Source: Candidatus Muproteobacteria bacterium
GTDB taxonomy: Bacteria; Pseudomonadota; Gammaproteobacteria; Acidiferrobacterales; Sulfurifustaceae
Direction of reading: 5' to 3'
Length of the DNA stretch: 9,258 bases
Assembly (NCBI GenBank): GCA_023266455.1
Contig: JAHFQD010000051.1
Location: 1-9,258, forward strand
Shown here: piece after piece, positions 1 to 6,937 of the stretch
How positions within the stretch are numbered: position 1 is the stretch's first letter
Layout of the letters: the number at the start of each line of letters is the position of its first letter
The notes under the pieces: generated by a model
Databases searched by the model: none
Seen by the model: the letters and a program-made list of their open reading frames with translations, nothing else
What the model was told of the DNA's origin: nothing
Translations under genes and position numbers: made by a program

Positions 1-1
1 G

Positions 2-541
2 GCGCGACTGGTCGATGACTTGCTGCAACCGCAACTACCGTGGCGCGTATTGTTGGCGCGCTACGTGGCGCAGACCGCACGTGACGACTACGACTTTTCG
101 CATCCGAGTCGGCGCGAAGGCGCGGCGATTTTGCCCGGCTTGCGTGGACGCGAATTGGAGTTGGTAATCGCGCTCGACATCAGCGGCTCGATCTCGGACG
201 AGGAAATGCGCGAGTTCGTCTCCGAGGTCAACGCGATCAAAGGACAAATCAGCGCGCGTGTGCATTTACTAGCCTGCGACGATCGCCTCACCGACGACGG
301 TCCGTGGACCGCCGAGGCCTGGGAACCGTTGTCGCTGCCGTCTTCTTTCAACGGCCGTGGCGGAACGCGGTTCGCGCCCGTCTTCGAATGGGTGGAGCAC
401 CAGGAACGGCGACCGCACTTGCTGGTGTACTTCACCGACGCTGAAGGTGAATTCCCGCCGGACCAACCCAGCTATCCAGTGTTGTGGTTAGTCAAAGGGA
501 AAGCGCCGGTGCCGTGGGGCACGCGGATTCAATTGAACTGA
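2..541 (+). CDS. VWA-like domain protein, DUF2201/COG3864 family (5'-truncated)
   Basis: This is the C-terminal part of a gene that begins before the window; the frame is open from base 2, so the TTG at 20 is not a credible start. The first ~40 codons, with a Leu-Pro-Trp-Arg segment and a Phe-Ser-His-Pro-Ser-Arg-Arg segment, resemble the end of the N-terminal metallopeptidase-like domain of this family. A von Willebrand A fold follows. Its metal-binding MIDAS motif, Asp-Ile-Ser-Gly-Ser-Ile-Ser, begins at base 176, with a Gly-Gly-Thr loop and a late Phe-Thr-Asp further on as the other expected metal-site elements. Family members often lie beside a MoxR-type AAA+ ATPase and are thought to act with it as a chaperone-like pair; that partner would be upstream, outside the window, so this is inference. 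The gene ends 7 bp from the converging transglycosylase gene, with no hairpin between them. Confidence 0.85.
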   Translation, partial: ARLVDDLLQPQLPWRVLLARYVAQTARDDYDFSHPSRREGAAILPGLRGRELELVIALDISGSISDEEMREFVSEVNAIKGQISARVHLLACDDRLTDDGPWTAEAWEPLSLPSSFNGRGGTRFAPVFEWVEHQERRPHLLVYFTDAEGEFPPDQPSYPVLWLVKGKAPVPWGTRIQLN

Positions 542-548
542 GGAAGGA

Positions 549-1196
549 TTACGAACGCGCGAGCGTCGTGCTGTAGATGCGCTTCATCTGTAACACACGG
601 CGCACATACAACTCGGTTTCCGGATACGGTGGAATCCCACCATAACGCAGCACCGCATTTTCGCCCGCGTTGTACGCCGCGAGCACGAGATGATTCTGAT
701 TCTTGAAGATTTCGGAAAGATATTTCAGATGACGGATACCGGCTTCGATGTTTTGCGCTGGATCGTAGACGTCATGAATACCGTGACGCTTAGCGGTCTC
801 TGGTAAAAGCTGCATCAACCCTCTGGCGCCGCGATCCGACACCGCATAAGGATTGAACGAAGACTCGACGTGGATAATCGCCTTGATAAGCGCGGAGTCG
901 ATTTTGTACTCGCGCGATTTTTCAAGAATTAGCGCGTCGTAAGCCGAAGGATCGGTACGAAAGAATTCTGGCGTACGTGCGGCTGCCAATTGCCCCATTT
1001 TCTTGGCAGTCTCGCCGGTACGAACCAGGCGGTAGTGTTTATTGTTGAGTTGGTAGTCGGTAACGATGCGCGACCCGTCAGGCAGTTCATAGATGTATAA
1101 ACGGGTGCCCTGCGCGAATGCGGTGCTACTTACAAATGCCGCGAGCGCAAGCGCTAACACCACTTGCCCCACGAACCGCGAGAACGGCATCTCCAT
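549..1196 (-). CDS. Secreted lytic transglycosylase, SLT (Slt70-like) domain
   Basis: Predicted to cleave the MurNAc-GlcNAc bond of peptidoglycan in the periplasm, leaving 1,6-anhydro ends. The chosen start gives 215 residues. It begins Met-Glu-Met-Pro, has a hydrophobic stretch at about 10-23 and a likely signal peptidase I site after Ala-Phe-Ala, about residue 28. A short beta-rich segment of about 45 residues, DUF4124-like in character, precedes the SLT domain at about 95-205. The domain shows His-Val-Glu-Ser-Ser-Phe-Asn-Pro with the catalytic Glu at 111, then Gly-Leu-Met-Gln-Leu and Ala-Tyr-Asn-Ala-Gly. A GTG at 1220 would add eight residues, but the Shine-Dalgarno sequence GAGG lies 8 nt before the ATG at 1196, inside that extension, so the ATG is preferred. 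There is no large extra domain, so this is a minimal enzyme. Its substrate preference cannot be told. Confidence 0.9.
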   Translation of the reverse strand: MEMPFSRFVGQVVLALALAAFVSSTAFAQGTRLYIYELPDGSRIVTDYQLNNKHYRLVRTGETAKKMGQLAAARTPEFFRTDPSAYDALILEKSREYKIDSALIKAIIHVESSFNPYAVSDRGARGLMQLLPETAKRHGIHDVYDPAQNIEAGIRHLKYLSEIFKNQNHLVLAAYNAGENAVLRYGGIPPYPETELYVRRVLQMKRIYSTTLARS

Positions 1197-1217
1197 TTTC
1201 TTTACCTCTTTTCCCAA

Positions 1218-1259
1218 CACTTAAAATGCAGCACAAGCTGTGCCATCACACTTTAAGTG
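1218..1259. other. Nested inverted repeats upstream of the transglycosylase gene
   Basis: The outer arms CACTTAAA (1218-1225) and TTTAAGTG (1252-1259) are perfect 8-bp inverted repeats. Inside them lies GCACA-agc-TGTGC (1231-1243 region). The right outer arm is itself the odd-centred palindrome CACTT-T-AAGTG (1249-1259), and the left arm is a partial copy of it, 31 bp away, about three helical turns. The set begins about 22 bp upstream of the transglycosylase ATG, next to an A/T-rich stretch (1261-1281) that could hold a promoter. It could be a paired operator or a leader hairpin; the sequence does not decide. Confidence 0.35.
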
Positions 1260-1298
1260 CTTATTAATAAAGGATTATTAAAAGAGATGCTGCTACCC

Positions 1299-1365
1299 CA
1301 TCCCAACCGGCGGCCATCATACCCAGGGTTCGGGGTTTCGGCTAGCTATCCTCCTGGGTGGGATG
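1299..1365. other. Nested inverted repeat, possible structured RNA element
   Basis: CATCCCA (1299-1305) pairs with TGGGATG (1359-1365). Inside it, ACCCAGG (1321-1327) pairs with CCTGGGT (1353-1359); the two right arms share base 1359. The enclosed part is G/C-rich and contains the imperfect tandem GGTTCGG/GGTTTCGG. The element lies between the broken membrane-protein gene and the transglycosylase gene. It does not look like a simple terminator, because the nearest T-rich run on the minus strand is about 15 nt beyond the stem. I could not match it to a riboswitch or attC consensus. The remaining bases of 1197-1417 show nothing else supportable. Confidence 0.3.
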
Positions 1366-1417
1366 TCTCCGCTCCAAAAACTCAAAATACTGCCTCAATA
1401 TGATGAAAACGCGGCTT

Positions 1418-1807
1418 CTAGCGCGTCGCTATTAGTGAACCTTGCTCTAATCGCCGACGTTTATACCCACTTATTGCGCCCATTAGTAACGCCGCCACTA
1501 CCACGACGTTCTGTGCCCCAAGCGCTGCGAAATATACCCAACCCTGTTCGTACAACAGCGCCTCCCTCATCGAGGGTTCGTCCCAAACTGAAAAACCTGC
1601 CATCGCCAATAAAATCGCAATCGGCGACAACAGCAAACCAAGCCACTAGCGATATCTCGACGAGAAAAATAAGGCACCGGCGATCGCGATGCCTAAGAGC
1701 AGGAGAGTGGGTACAGAAGGCATCCGATGCGATACATCCGCAAAACTTATCGACAGCATCCAACCGACCGTGACCATCCCCATGACGACAAAAGATCGTT
1801 TAATCAT
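1418..1807 (-). pseudogene. Small four-helix membrane protein interrupted by an in-frame TAG
   Basis: From the ATG at 1807 the frame runs 130 codons to a TAG at 1418-1420, with one internal TAG at codon 54 (1646-1648). Read through, the product is 129 positions with four hydrophobic segments at about 5-24, 32-49, 55-72 and 89-112. The charges fit one topology across the break: Lys3/Arg4, Arg51/Arg53 and Lys-Arg-Arg-Arg after helix 4 all fall on the inside, and the acidic loop near 76-87 falls outside. This argues that it was one gene; a single change from CAG or TGG would create the stop. An AGGTG lies 6 nt before the ATG, and the CsrA-like gene ends 22 bp upstream, so it is probably the third gene of that operon. 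I do not recognise the family. Alternatives are a functional 53-residue two-helix protein, a sequencing error, or readthrough. TAG is also the normal stop of bamC and of the DUF2798 gene here, which argues against a reassigned codon. Confidence 0.6.
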
Positions 1808-1824
1808 GCGTCGCACCTATCACG

Positions 1825-1838
1825 TCGCGTTAACGCGA
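1825..1838. other. 14-bp perfect palindrome over the csrA-like stop codon
   Basis: TCGCGTTAACGCGA is a perfect 14-bp palindrome and contains the TAA stop of the CsrA-like gene (1830-1832). It sits just before the start of the membrane-protein gene at 1807. It could be a protein-binding site or a small mRNA structure between the two genes, or simply chance; there is no T-tract after it, so a terminator is unlikely. Confidence 0.3.
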
Positions 1839-2036
1839 TTGAAATAACTCTTCTCTCAAAACCAAAAAACCATGATCGGCGGTGACACTTAGTCTGACCC
1901 GAAAACCCGTCACCCGGGTTACCCCAACCTGAATGGGGCCATTTTTGAAAAGCTCCCCTATCGGCGTCGCCAAATCCAAATCAGGATGCGGAATAATCAT
2001 GAACGACTGATTAATCCTGCGCGTCAAAATAAGCAT
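1830..2036 (-). CDS. CsrA-family RNA-binding regulator, RsmN/RsmF-like with internal insertion
   Basis: Predicted dimeric post-transcriptional regulator that binds GGA motifs in mRNA leaders. The 68-residue product opens Met-Leu-Ile-Leu-Thr-Arg-Arg, the CsrA beta-1 signature. From about residue 34 it again matches CsrA strand for strand: Ile-Gln-Val-Gly-Val-Thr, Gly-Phe-Arg-Val-Arg-Leu-Ser-Val, then Val-Leu-Arg-Glu-Glu-Leu, whose Arg61 corresponds to the RNA-contacting Arg44 of CsrA. Between strands 2 and 3, where CsrA has about two residues, there are about 19 (Ile-Pro-His-Pro through Lys-Asn-Gly), probably a short helix. From memory of its sequence, Pseudomonas RsmN/RsmF has an insertion of similar size at the same place, so this belongs with that variant class rather than with classical CsrA. 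The start is the ATG at 2036, preceded at 9 nt by AAGGAG (2046-2051); a TTG at 2042 is too close to that site. The start lies 2 bp after the stop of the XRE gene, so translation is probably coupled. Confidence 0.85.
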   Translation of the reverse strand: MLILTRRINQSFMIIPHPDLDLATPIGELFKNGPIQVGVTRVTGFRVRLSVTADHGFLVLREELFQSR

Positions 2037-2038
2037 GC

Positions 2039-2368
2039 TCAACTACTCCTTTTTTTTACGCTCGTTTTATTCGACGTCGCAAACAAACGCTTGCTGACAT
2101 CCGCCGGATCCGTGGCATCCAATAGCTCGGGCAAAGCGATACCCAGAGTATTCGCAAGCTGTTCAAGGGTATCGAGACTGACATTGCATTCGGCACGTTC
2201 GATCAAACTGATCGACGTACGATGCATTCCGCTGGCGCTGGCCAGTTCTTCTTGCGACCAACCGCGTATCACACGCAGTAAACGCAGCTTATGCGCCAGT
2301 CGGCTCCTTGCCCGCTTTCCCATGCCGCTATTGGAATCGCTAGACGGAGAAGAATCTACAGAACACAT
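2039..2368 (-). CDS. XRE/Cro-CI family helix-turn-helix regulator
   Basis: A 109-residue DNA-binding protein. An HTH_3 domain covers about residues 25-83: Leu-Arg-Leu-Leu-Arg helix 1, then Trp-Ser-Gln-Glu-Glu-Leu-Ala, Gly-Met-His-Arg-Thr-Ser-Ile-Ser as turn and recognition helix, Ile-Glu-Arg, then Leu-Glu-Gln-Leu-Ala-Asn-Thr-Leu-Gly. A Ser-rich N-terminus of about 15 residues and a Lys/Arg/Ser tail flank it; there is no ligand-binding or protease domain. The ATG at 2368 has no clear Shine-Dalgarno sequence, and Met16 (2323) is a possible alternative start, also without one. The gene is first in a tight run with the CsrA-like and membrane-protein genes. The palindrome and repeats just upstream suggest that it controls its own operon; this is inference from position. 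Confidence 0.88.
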   Translation of the reverse strand: MCSVDSSPSSDSNSGMGKRARSRLAHKLRLLRVIRGWSQEELASASGMHRTSISLIERAECNVSLDTLEQLANTLGIALPELLDATDPADVSKRLFATSNKTSVKKRSS

Positions 2369-2415
2369 GCTGCACTATGACGAATAAGCTCTGCATTTTG
2401 CAGAGCACATGCTGC
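2364..2415. promoter_or_regulatory. Candidate operator: palindrome flanked by direct repeats
   Basis: A perfect inverted repeat GCTCTGCA-TTT-TGCAGAGC occupies 2388-2406. It is flanked by two exact copies of CACATGCTGC at 2364-2373 and 2406-2415, 42 bp apart, close to four helical turns. A third partial copy, ACATGCT, lies at 2429-2435, 22 bp further. The left copy overlaps the ATG of the XRE gene. The arrangement fits a binding array for the adjacent XRE regulator, but an RNA hairpin in the leader would give the same palindrome. Confidence 0.45.
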
Positions 2416-2521
2416 GTTTGAAAAAACAACATGCTCGAACGCTGGTAAATGCGCCCCGTGAGAGGATTTAGGGAATCGACGATAGATGACAGGCCTTCCT
2501 TGCTAATTCAAGAAAGAACCA

Positions 2522-2550
2522 TTAATAACACTTAATCGTGCTATTGTAAA
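2522..2550 (-). promoter_or_regulatory. Probable sigma70-type promoter of the XRE-csrA cassette
   Basis: On the minus strand TTTACA (2545-2550, five of six to the -35 consensus) and TATTAA (2522-2527, four of six to the -10) are separated by exactly 17 bp. Transcription would begin near 2515, giving a leader of about 147 nt before the XRE ATG and placing the 2364-2415 repeats within the transcript. The -35 box begins 8 bp beyond the terminator hairpin of the purL operon. Confidence 0.45.
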
Positions 2551-2558
2551 GCGGCAAA

Positions 2559-2580
2559 GCGACGCCGTCTCCGGCGTCGC
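2559..2580 (-). terminator. Probable terminator hairpin after the purL-HTH genes
   Basis: A perfect 9-bp G/C-rich stem, GCGACGCCG against CGGCGTCGC with a 4-nt loop, lies 27 bp beyond the stop of the HTH_17 gene. On the minus strand it is followed by an interrupted T-run (TTTGCCGCTTT), weaker than an ideal tail. On the plus strand it is followed by A residues, so it would act for minus-strand transcripts only. Confidence 0.55.
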
Positions 2581-2607
2581 CGAATTAAAAAAATAAACTC
2601 GCCTTAC

Positions 2608-2841
2608 TTACTTACGTTTCAGTGAGGAACGCTTGATACGCTTTTTGTAGACGCCGCGCTGTTCACGGCTCTCGAGGAAAGTCTCAACCGCGCCGGAGGT
2701 CGTCAACCATTGACGACCGATCTTACGCGCATCCAACCTGCCCTTCTCCGCCAAACGGCGAAAATAATCACTGGAGTAACCGAAGCAACCTGCCGCTTCG
2801 CTTAACGTTAGTAGTTCTTCGGATTTCGGCTTCCTCGCCAT
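2608..2841 (-). CDS. Small HTH_17/excisionase-like DNA-binding protein
   Basis: A 77-residue basic protein. Residues about 9-56 fit the MerR-like winged helix-turn-helix of the HTH_17 (excisionase) group: Leu-Leu-Thr-Leu-Ser-Glu-Ala-Ala, then Tyr-Phe-Arg-Arg-Leu-Ala-Glu-Lys-Gly-Arg-Leu, then Lys-Ile-Gly-Arg-Gln-Trp-Leu as the wing. A Lys/Arg-rich tail follows. The start chosen is the ATG at 2841 because AAGGTGAT, a good match to the anti-Shine-Dalgarno, lies just upstream. ATGs at 2847 and 2856 are alternatives; the last begins 1 bp after the purL stop (TAAAATG) and would couple translation directly. Either way it shares the purL transcript. No partner recombinase is present, so an excisionase role is not supported; it could be a regulator or nucleoid-type protein of unknown target. 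Confidence 0.75.
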   Translation of the reverse strand: MARKPKSEELLTLSEAAGCFGYSSDYFRRLAEKGRLDARKIGRQWLTTSGAVETFLESREQRGVYKKRIKRSSLKRK

Positions 2842-2857
2842 TCTCATCACCTTCATT

Positions 2858-5800
2858 TTAAGAGACCCATACTCGGGCGTTGCGGAACATCCGCATCCAT
2901 GGCCCGTCTTCGTTCCATTGCGACGGTCGCCAAGAATTGGTGACCGCGCGGAAGACGCGCTCTGGATGCGGCATCATGATTGTAAAGCGTCCATCGGTCG
3001 TCGTCAGACCGGTAATCCCGTGCGGCGAACCACTCGGGTTATAAGGGTACGTTCGGGCCAAATTGGCGTAATTGTCGACAAAACACAGCGCCACCCGCTT
3101 ATCGAGAATGACTTGCTGCATAGCCTCTTCACTGGCGAACTCCACGCGGCCCTCGCCGTGCGCCACCACGATAGGCAACCGCGAGCCTTGCATGCCGGTT
3201 AAGAAAATCGACGGGTTCTTGGGAACCTCGACCATCACCACGCGCGACTCGAATTGTTCGGACGTGTTGCGCACAAACCGCGGCCAATCCTCGGTTCCGG
3301 GAATAAGCTCGTGCAACGCCGACATCATCTGGCAACCGTTGCAGACACCGAGCGCAAACGTATCGGTGCGCGCGAAAAACGCGGAGAACTCATCGCGCGC
3401 GCGGCTGTTATACAGAATCGATTTAGCCCAGCCTTCGCCGGCGCCTAACACGTCGCCGAACGAAAAGCCGCCGCAAGCGACATAGCCTTTGAAATCTTTC
3501 AACGAAACCCGGCCGGCGAGAATATCAGTCATGGTGACGTCGATCACGCTGAATCCCGCGCGATCGAAGGCGGCCGCCATTTCGGTTTGTCCGTTCACGC
3601 CCTGCTCGCGCAGAATCGCCATGCGCGGCCGCTCGCCCTTGGCGATATATGGCGCGGCGATTTTATCATCTGGATCGAACGTCAGTTGTGCGGATAAACC
3701 CGGATCTTTGTAGTCCAGCAAACGATCGTACTCTTCGCGCGCACACGCCGGATTGTCGCGCAGACTTTGCATGCAGAACGTCGTTTCTGACCAGGTGCGA
3801 TGCAGGTTGACGCGCGCATCGTAAAAAATTTCCTTGCCACGATGAGAGATGCTGACGAGATCGTCGTTGGTCACCGTGCCGATCACATGCGCGTAACGCC
3901 CCAGCCCGGATTGTTTGAGCGCACCCAGAATGCCGCCACGGCGTGCACGCGGTACTTGCAGCACGGCGCCGAGTTCTTCGTTGAACAACGCCGCTATCGC
4001 ATCTTTACCGAGGTCGGTGATGTCGACGCGCACGCCGCAACGACCGGCGAACGCCATCTCGCATAGCGTGGCGAACAAACCGCCGTCGGAACGGTCGTGA
4101 TAAGCGACGGCAAAACCCAATTCGTTCAGCGCCTGAATTACGTGGAAATAAAGCTTGAGCACGCGCGGATCGTCGACATCGGGCACTTCATCGCCCATCT
4201 GACCGTAGGTCTGCGCCAAGATCGATCCACCGAGGCGATTTTGGCCCTTGCCGAGGTCAATCAAGATCAGATCGGTCTCGCCCATATCCATACGCAGTTG
4301 CGGCGTGAGCGTTTTGCGCACGTCGGTCACCGGCGCGAACGCGGAAATCACCAGCGATAACGGCGCGATCACTTCGCGCGCGGCGCCTTCGTCGTCGCGC
4401 CACACCGTCTTCATCGACATCGAATCCTTGCCGACCGGGATGGAAATACCGAGCGCCGGACATAATTCCAACGCGACCGCTTTGACCGTGTCGTACAACA
4501 CCGCGTCTTCGCCGGGATGGCCGGCAGCGGCCATCCAGTTCGCCGACAGTTTTACGTCGGGCAAGGCGCGGATGCGCGCGGCGGCGAGGTTGGTGAGCGC
4601 TTCGCCGATCGCCATGCGCCCGCTCGCCGGTCCGTCGATCAGCGCGAGCGGCGTGCGCTCACCTATCGCCATCGCTTCGCCGGTATAACCCTCGTAAGCG
4701 CCAGCGGTAACGGCGACGTCAGCCACCGGCACTTGCCAAGGTCCGACCATTTGGTCGCGGCAAGTCAACCCGCCAACGCTCCGATCGCCGATGCTGATGA
4801 GAAATGTTTTGTCCGCGACCGCGGGGTGTTTCAACACGCGGTAGATCGCGTCCTTGAGTTCGATGTCCTTGGTTTTAAACGCGGGAAATTTGCGTTTGAC
4901 GCGTTTCACGTCGCGCACCATGCGCGGCGTTTTGCCCAGGACAACCGACAGATCGAGATCGATCGGTTTGCTCATACGCGGCGCCAGCATGGCGTCGTTG
5001 CTTTTTTGTTGCGCGAAATAAGCGTCGTTCAACGACAGATGTTCTTCGTCCGTGGCTTCGCCGACGACGGCGTACGGGCAACGTTCGCGTTCGCACAGTT
5101 TCTTAAAGACGTCGAGCTGGGCGCGTTCGATGGCGAGAACATAGCGCTCTTGCGCTTCGTTGCACCAAATTTCCATCGGCGACATGCCGGGTTGATCGTT
5201 CGGAATCGCGCGCAGTTCGAAGCGCGCGCCGCGATGCGCGCCGTGTACCAGTTCGGGCAGCGCGTTCGATAAGCCGCCCGCGCCGACGTCGTGGATCGAC
5301 AAAATCGGATTGTCCGCGCCCATGGCCCAGCAACGATCGATCACGTCCTGGCAACGACGTTGCATCTCGGGATTGGAGCGCTGCACCGAGGCGAAATCCA
5401 AATCCGCGTGCGACGCGCCGGAGCTCATGCTCGACGCCGCACCACCACCAAGTCCGATCAGCATCGCTGGACCGCCGAGCACCACCAGCGCCGTGCCCGC
5501 CGGAAATTCCGATTTGGCGACATGCTCGGCGCGGATGTTGCCGAGTCCACCCGCGATCATGATCGGCTTGTGATAACCGCGGACTTCGTCGCCGAGATCC
5601 ATTTCGAACGTGCGGAAATACCCGCCGAGACCCGGGCGACCGAACTCGTTGTTGAACGAGGCGGCGCCGATCGGTCCTTCGAGCATGATCGACAACGCGT
5701 TGACGATACGTTCCGGTTTACCGTGGTCGGTTTCTTCCCACGGCTGCAACGCGCCGGGGATACGCAGATTCGATACGGAAAAACCGGTTAGCCCGGCTTT

Positions 5801-6844
5801 CGGTTTCGCGCCGCGTCCGGTCGCGCCTTCGTCGCGAATTTCGCCGCCGGAACCGCTAGCGGCGCCAGCGAACGGCGCGATCGCGGTCGGATGATTATGC
5901 GTTTCGACTTTCATCAAAATATGCGCCGCTTCGTCGCGCGCGCCGTATTCACGCGTCGTCGGATCGGGGAAGAAACGCTGGACGCGCGGACCTTCGATCA
6001 CGGACGCATTGTCGACGTACGCGACCAAGGTGCCGCGCGGATTCTTCGCGTGAGTTTCGCGAATCATGCCGAACAACGAATGCGGCTGTTTCTTTTTGTC
6101 GATGATCCAGTCGGCGTTGAAAATTTTATGCCGGCAGTGCTCCGAGTTGGCTTGCGCGAACATCAGCAATTCGACATCGGTCGGATTGCGTTCGAGGCGA
6201 CGGAAATTTTCCAACAGATAATCGATCTCGTCTGGCGACAACGCCAAGCCGAAATCGCGATTGGCTTGCACCAACGCTTCGCGTCCGCCGTTCAGCGCAT
6301 CAACCGTCTTTAGCGGCGCCGGTACGGTTTCGCGGAACAGTTCGCTCGCTTGCGCTAAATCCGGCAACACGTTTTCGGTCATACGATCGTGGATCAGCGC
6401 GATCAGACTTTCGCGCTCAACGGCCGACAGAATCACGCCGTCGCGTTTGGCGAAATGCCACACCACGCCGCGCTCGATGCGGCGCACCTTCTCTAGGCTG
6501 CAACAATGGGCGATGTCGGTGGCCTTGCTCGACCAGGGCGAAATCGTTCCCAACCGTGGCACCACGATCAGGACTTCTCCCTTGGGAACCTGGCGGTCTT
6601 CGTCGTTGCGCGGGCCGTACACCAGCAGGCGCTTCAATACCGCAGATTCCTGAGTCGTCAGCGGCGCCTGTACCAAAGCGAAATGCCAGTAAACCGCCTC
6701 GAGCGACACGAGCGACGGCACAGACTGCTGCATCAGCGCTAACAAGCGCTCACGACGAAACGCCGACAACGCGGACGCGCCGGGCAGCGAAAGCACCGGC
6801 GTGGTCACAACACCGGGAATGGGTTCGGGATTTAAGCCGGACAT
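2858..6844 (-). CDS. purL: Phosphoribosylformylglycinamidine synthase, large single-chain form
   Basis: Cytoplasmic enzyme of de novo purine synthesis: FGAR + ATP + glutamine to FGAM + ADP + Pi + glutamate. At 1328 residues it is slightly longer than the ~1295 of E. coli, with about 20 extra at the N-terminus. Visible in order are the N-terminal domain (Ala-Leu-Ser-Ala-Phe-Arg near 25-30; [10 protein letters not shown] at 101-110), the linker with Ser-Glu-His-Cys-Arg-His-Lys (234-240), two AIRS-like halves including Lys-Val-Glu-Thr-His-Asn-His-Pro-Thr (312-320) and [10 protein letters not shown] (331-340), and a C-terminal class I glutaminase. The glutaminase triad is Cys1168 (in Gly-Val-Cys-Asn-Gly-Cys-Gln), His1293 and Glu1295, each offset by 33 from E. 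coli. All key residues are kept. The ATG at 6844 has no strong Shine-Dalgarno sequence, but the frame and alignment suit it. Confidence 0.98.
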   Translation of the reverse strand: MSGLNPEPIPGVVTTPVLSLPGASALSAFRRERLLALMQQSVPSLVSLEAVYWHFALVQAPLTTQESAVLKRLLVYGPRNDEDRQVPKGEVLIVVPRLGTISPWSSKATDIAHCCSLEKVRRIERGVVWHFAKRDGVILSAVERESLIALIHDRMTENVLPDLAQASELFRETVPAPLKTVDALNGGREALVQANRDFGLALSPDEIDYLLENFRRLERNPTDVELLMFAQANSEHCRHKIFNADWIIDKKKQPHSLFGMIRETHAKNPRGTLVAYVDNASVIEGPRVQRFFPDPTTREYGARDEAAHILMKVETHNHPTAIAPFAGAASGSGGEIRDEGATGRGAKPKAGLTGFSVSNLRIPGALQPWEETDHGKPERIVNALSIMLEGPIGAASFNNEFGRPGLGGYFRTFEMDLGDEVRGYHKPIMIAGGLGNIRAEHVAKSEFPAGTALVVLGGPAMLIGLGGGAASSMSSGASHADLDFASVQRSNPEMQRRCQDVIDRCWAMGADNPILSIHDVGAGGLSNALPELVHGAHRGARFELRAIPNDQPGMSPMEIWCNEAQERYVLAIERAQLDVFKKLCERERCPYAVVGEATDEEHLSLNDAYFAQQKSNDAMLAPRMSKPIDLDLSVVLGKTPRMVRDVKRVKRKFPAFKTKDIELKDAIYRVLKHPAVADKTFLISIGDRSVGGLTCRDQMVGPWQVPVADVAVTAGAYEGYTGEAMAIGERTPLALIDGPASGRMAIGEALTNLAAARIRALPDVKLSANWMAAAGHPGEDAVLYDTVKAVALELCPALGISIPVGKDSMSMKTVWRDDEGAAREVIAPLSLVISAFAPVTDVRKTLTPQLRMDMGETDLILIDLGKGQNRLGGSILAQTYGQMGDEVPDVDDPRVLKLYFHVIQALNELGFAVAYHDRSDGGLFATLCEMAFAGRCGVRVDITDLGKDAIAALFNEELGAVLQVPRARRGGILGALKQSGLGRYAHVIGTVTNDDLVSISHRGKEIFYDARVNLHRTWSETTFCMQSLRDNPACAREEYDRLLDYKDPGLSAQLTFDPDDKIAAPYIAKGERPRMAILREQGVNGQTEMAAAFDRAGFSVIDVTMTDILAGRVSLKDFKGYVACGGFSFGDVLGAGEGWAKSILYNSRARDEFSAFFARTDTFALGVCNGCQMMSALHELIPGTEDWPRFVRNTSEQFESRVVMVEVPKNPSIFLTGMQGSRLPIVVAHGEGRVEFASEEAMQQVILDKRVALCFVDNYANLARTYPYNPSGSPHGITGLTTTDGRFTIMMPHPERVFRAVTNSWRPSQWNEDGPWMRMFRNARVWVS

Positions 6845-6905
6845 AAGAACGCTATTTTAGGGAATTTGGTAACAAAACACCCGAAAAAACATTAACCTCG
6901 TGGCG

Positions 6906-6922
6906 TTACAAACACGTTGTAA
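6906..6922. other. Short inverted repeat between bamC and purL
   Basis: TTACAA (6906-6911) and TTGTAA (6917-6922) form a 6-bp inverted repeat with a 5-nt spacer, in the 93-bp gap between bamC and purL. Too weak for a terminator and without a T-tail directly after it. It might be an operator for purL; it resembles the PurR box only loosely. No convincing -10/-35 pair was found, so purL may be transcribed partly from dapA-bamC. Confidence 0.2.
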
Positions 6923-6937
6923 AACCTTTCGAACGCG

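Noticed and set aside
1296..1370. Riboswitch (c-di-GMP, guanidine) or integron attC site
   Set aside because: Some fragments such as AGGGTTCGG look familiar, but the conserved cores are missing, and the attC end motif fails at its first purine (TCCCAAC).
1363..1773. A 136-codon plus-strand reading frame
   Set aside because: It lies exactly antisense to the membrane-protein frame, its product is Ser/Thr/Pro/Arg-rich with no domain character, and it has no convincing ribosome site. The minus strand shows clear helices and topology instead.
1418..1807. Reassignment or suppression of TAG as the explanation for the interrupted gene
   Set aside because: TAG is used as the final stop of bamC (6938-6940), of the DUF2798-like gene (9060-9062) and of this same gene (1418-1420), so general readthrough is not likely.
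4517..5272. A 251-codon plus-strand reading frame inside purL
   Set aside because: It is antisense to conserved PurL catalytic sequence; such long shadows are common in G+C-rich genes, and the product is Arg/His/Ala-rich with no recognisable domain.
6900..6925. PurR operator in front of purL
   Set aside because: The TTACAA/TTGTAA repeat is centred differently and lacks the GCAA-N-CG-N-TTGC core of the PurR box.
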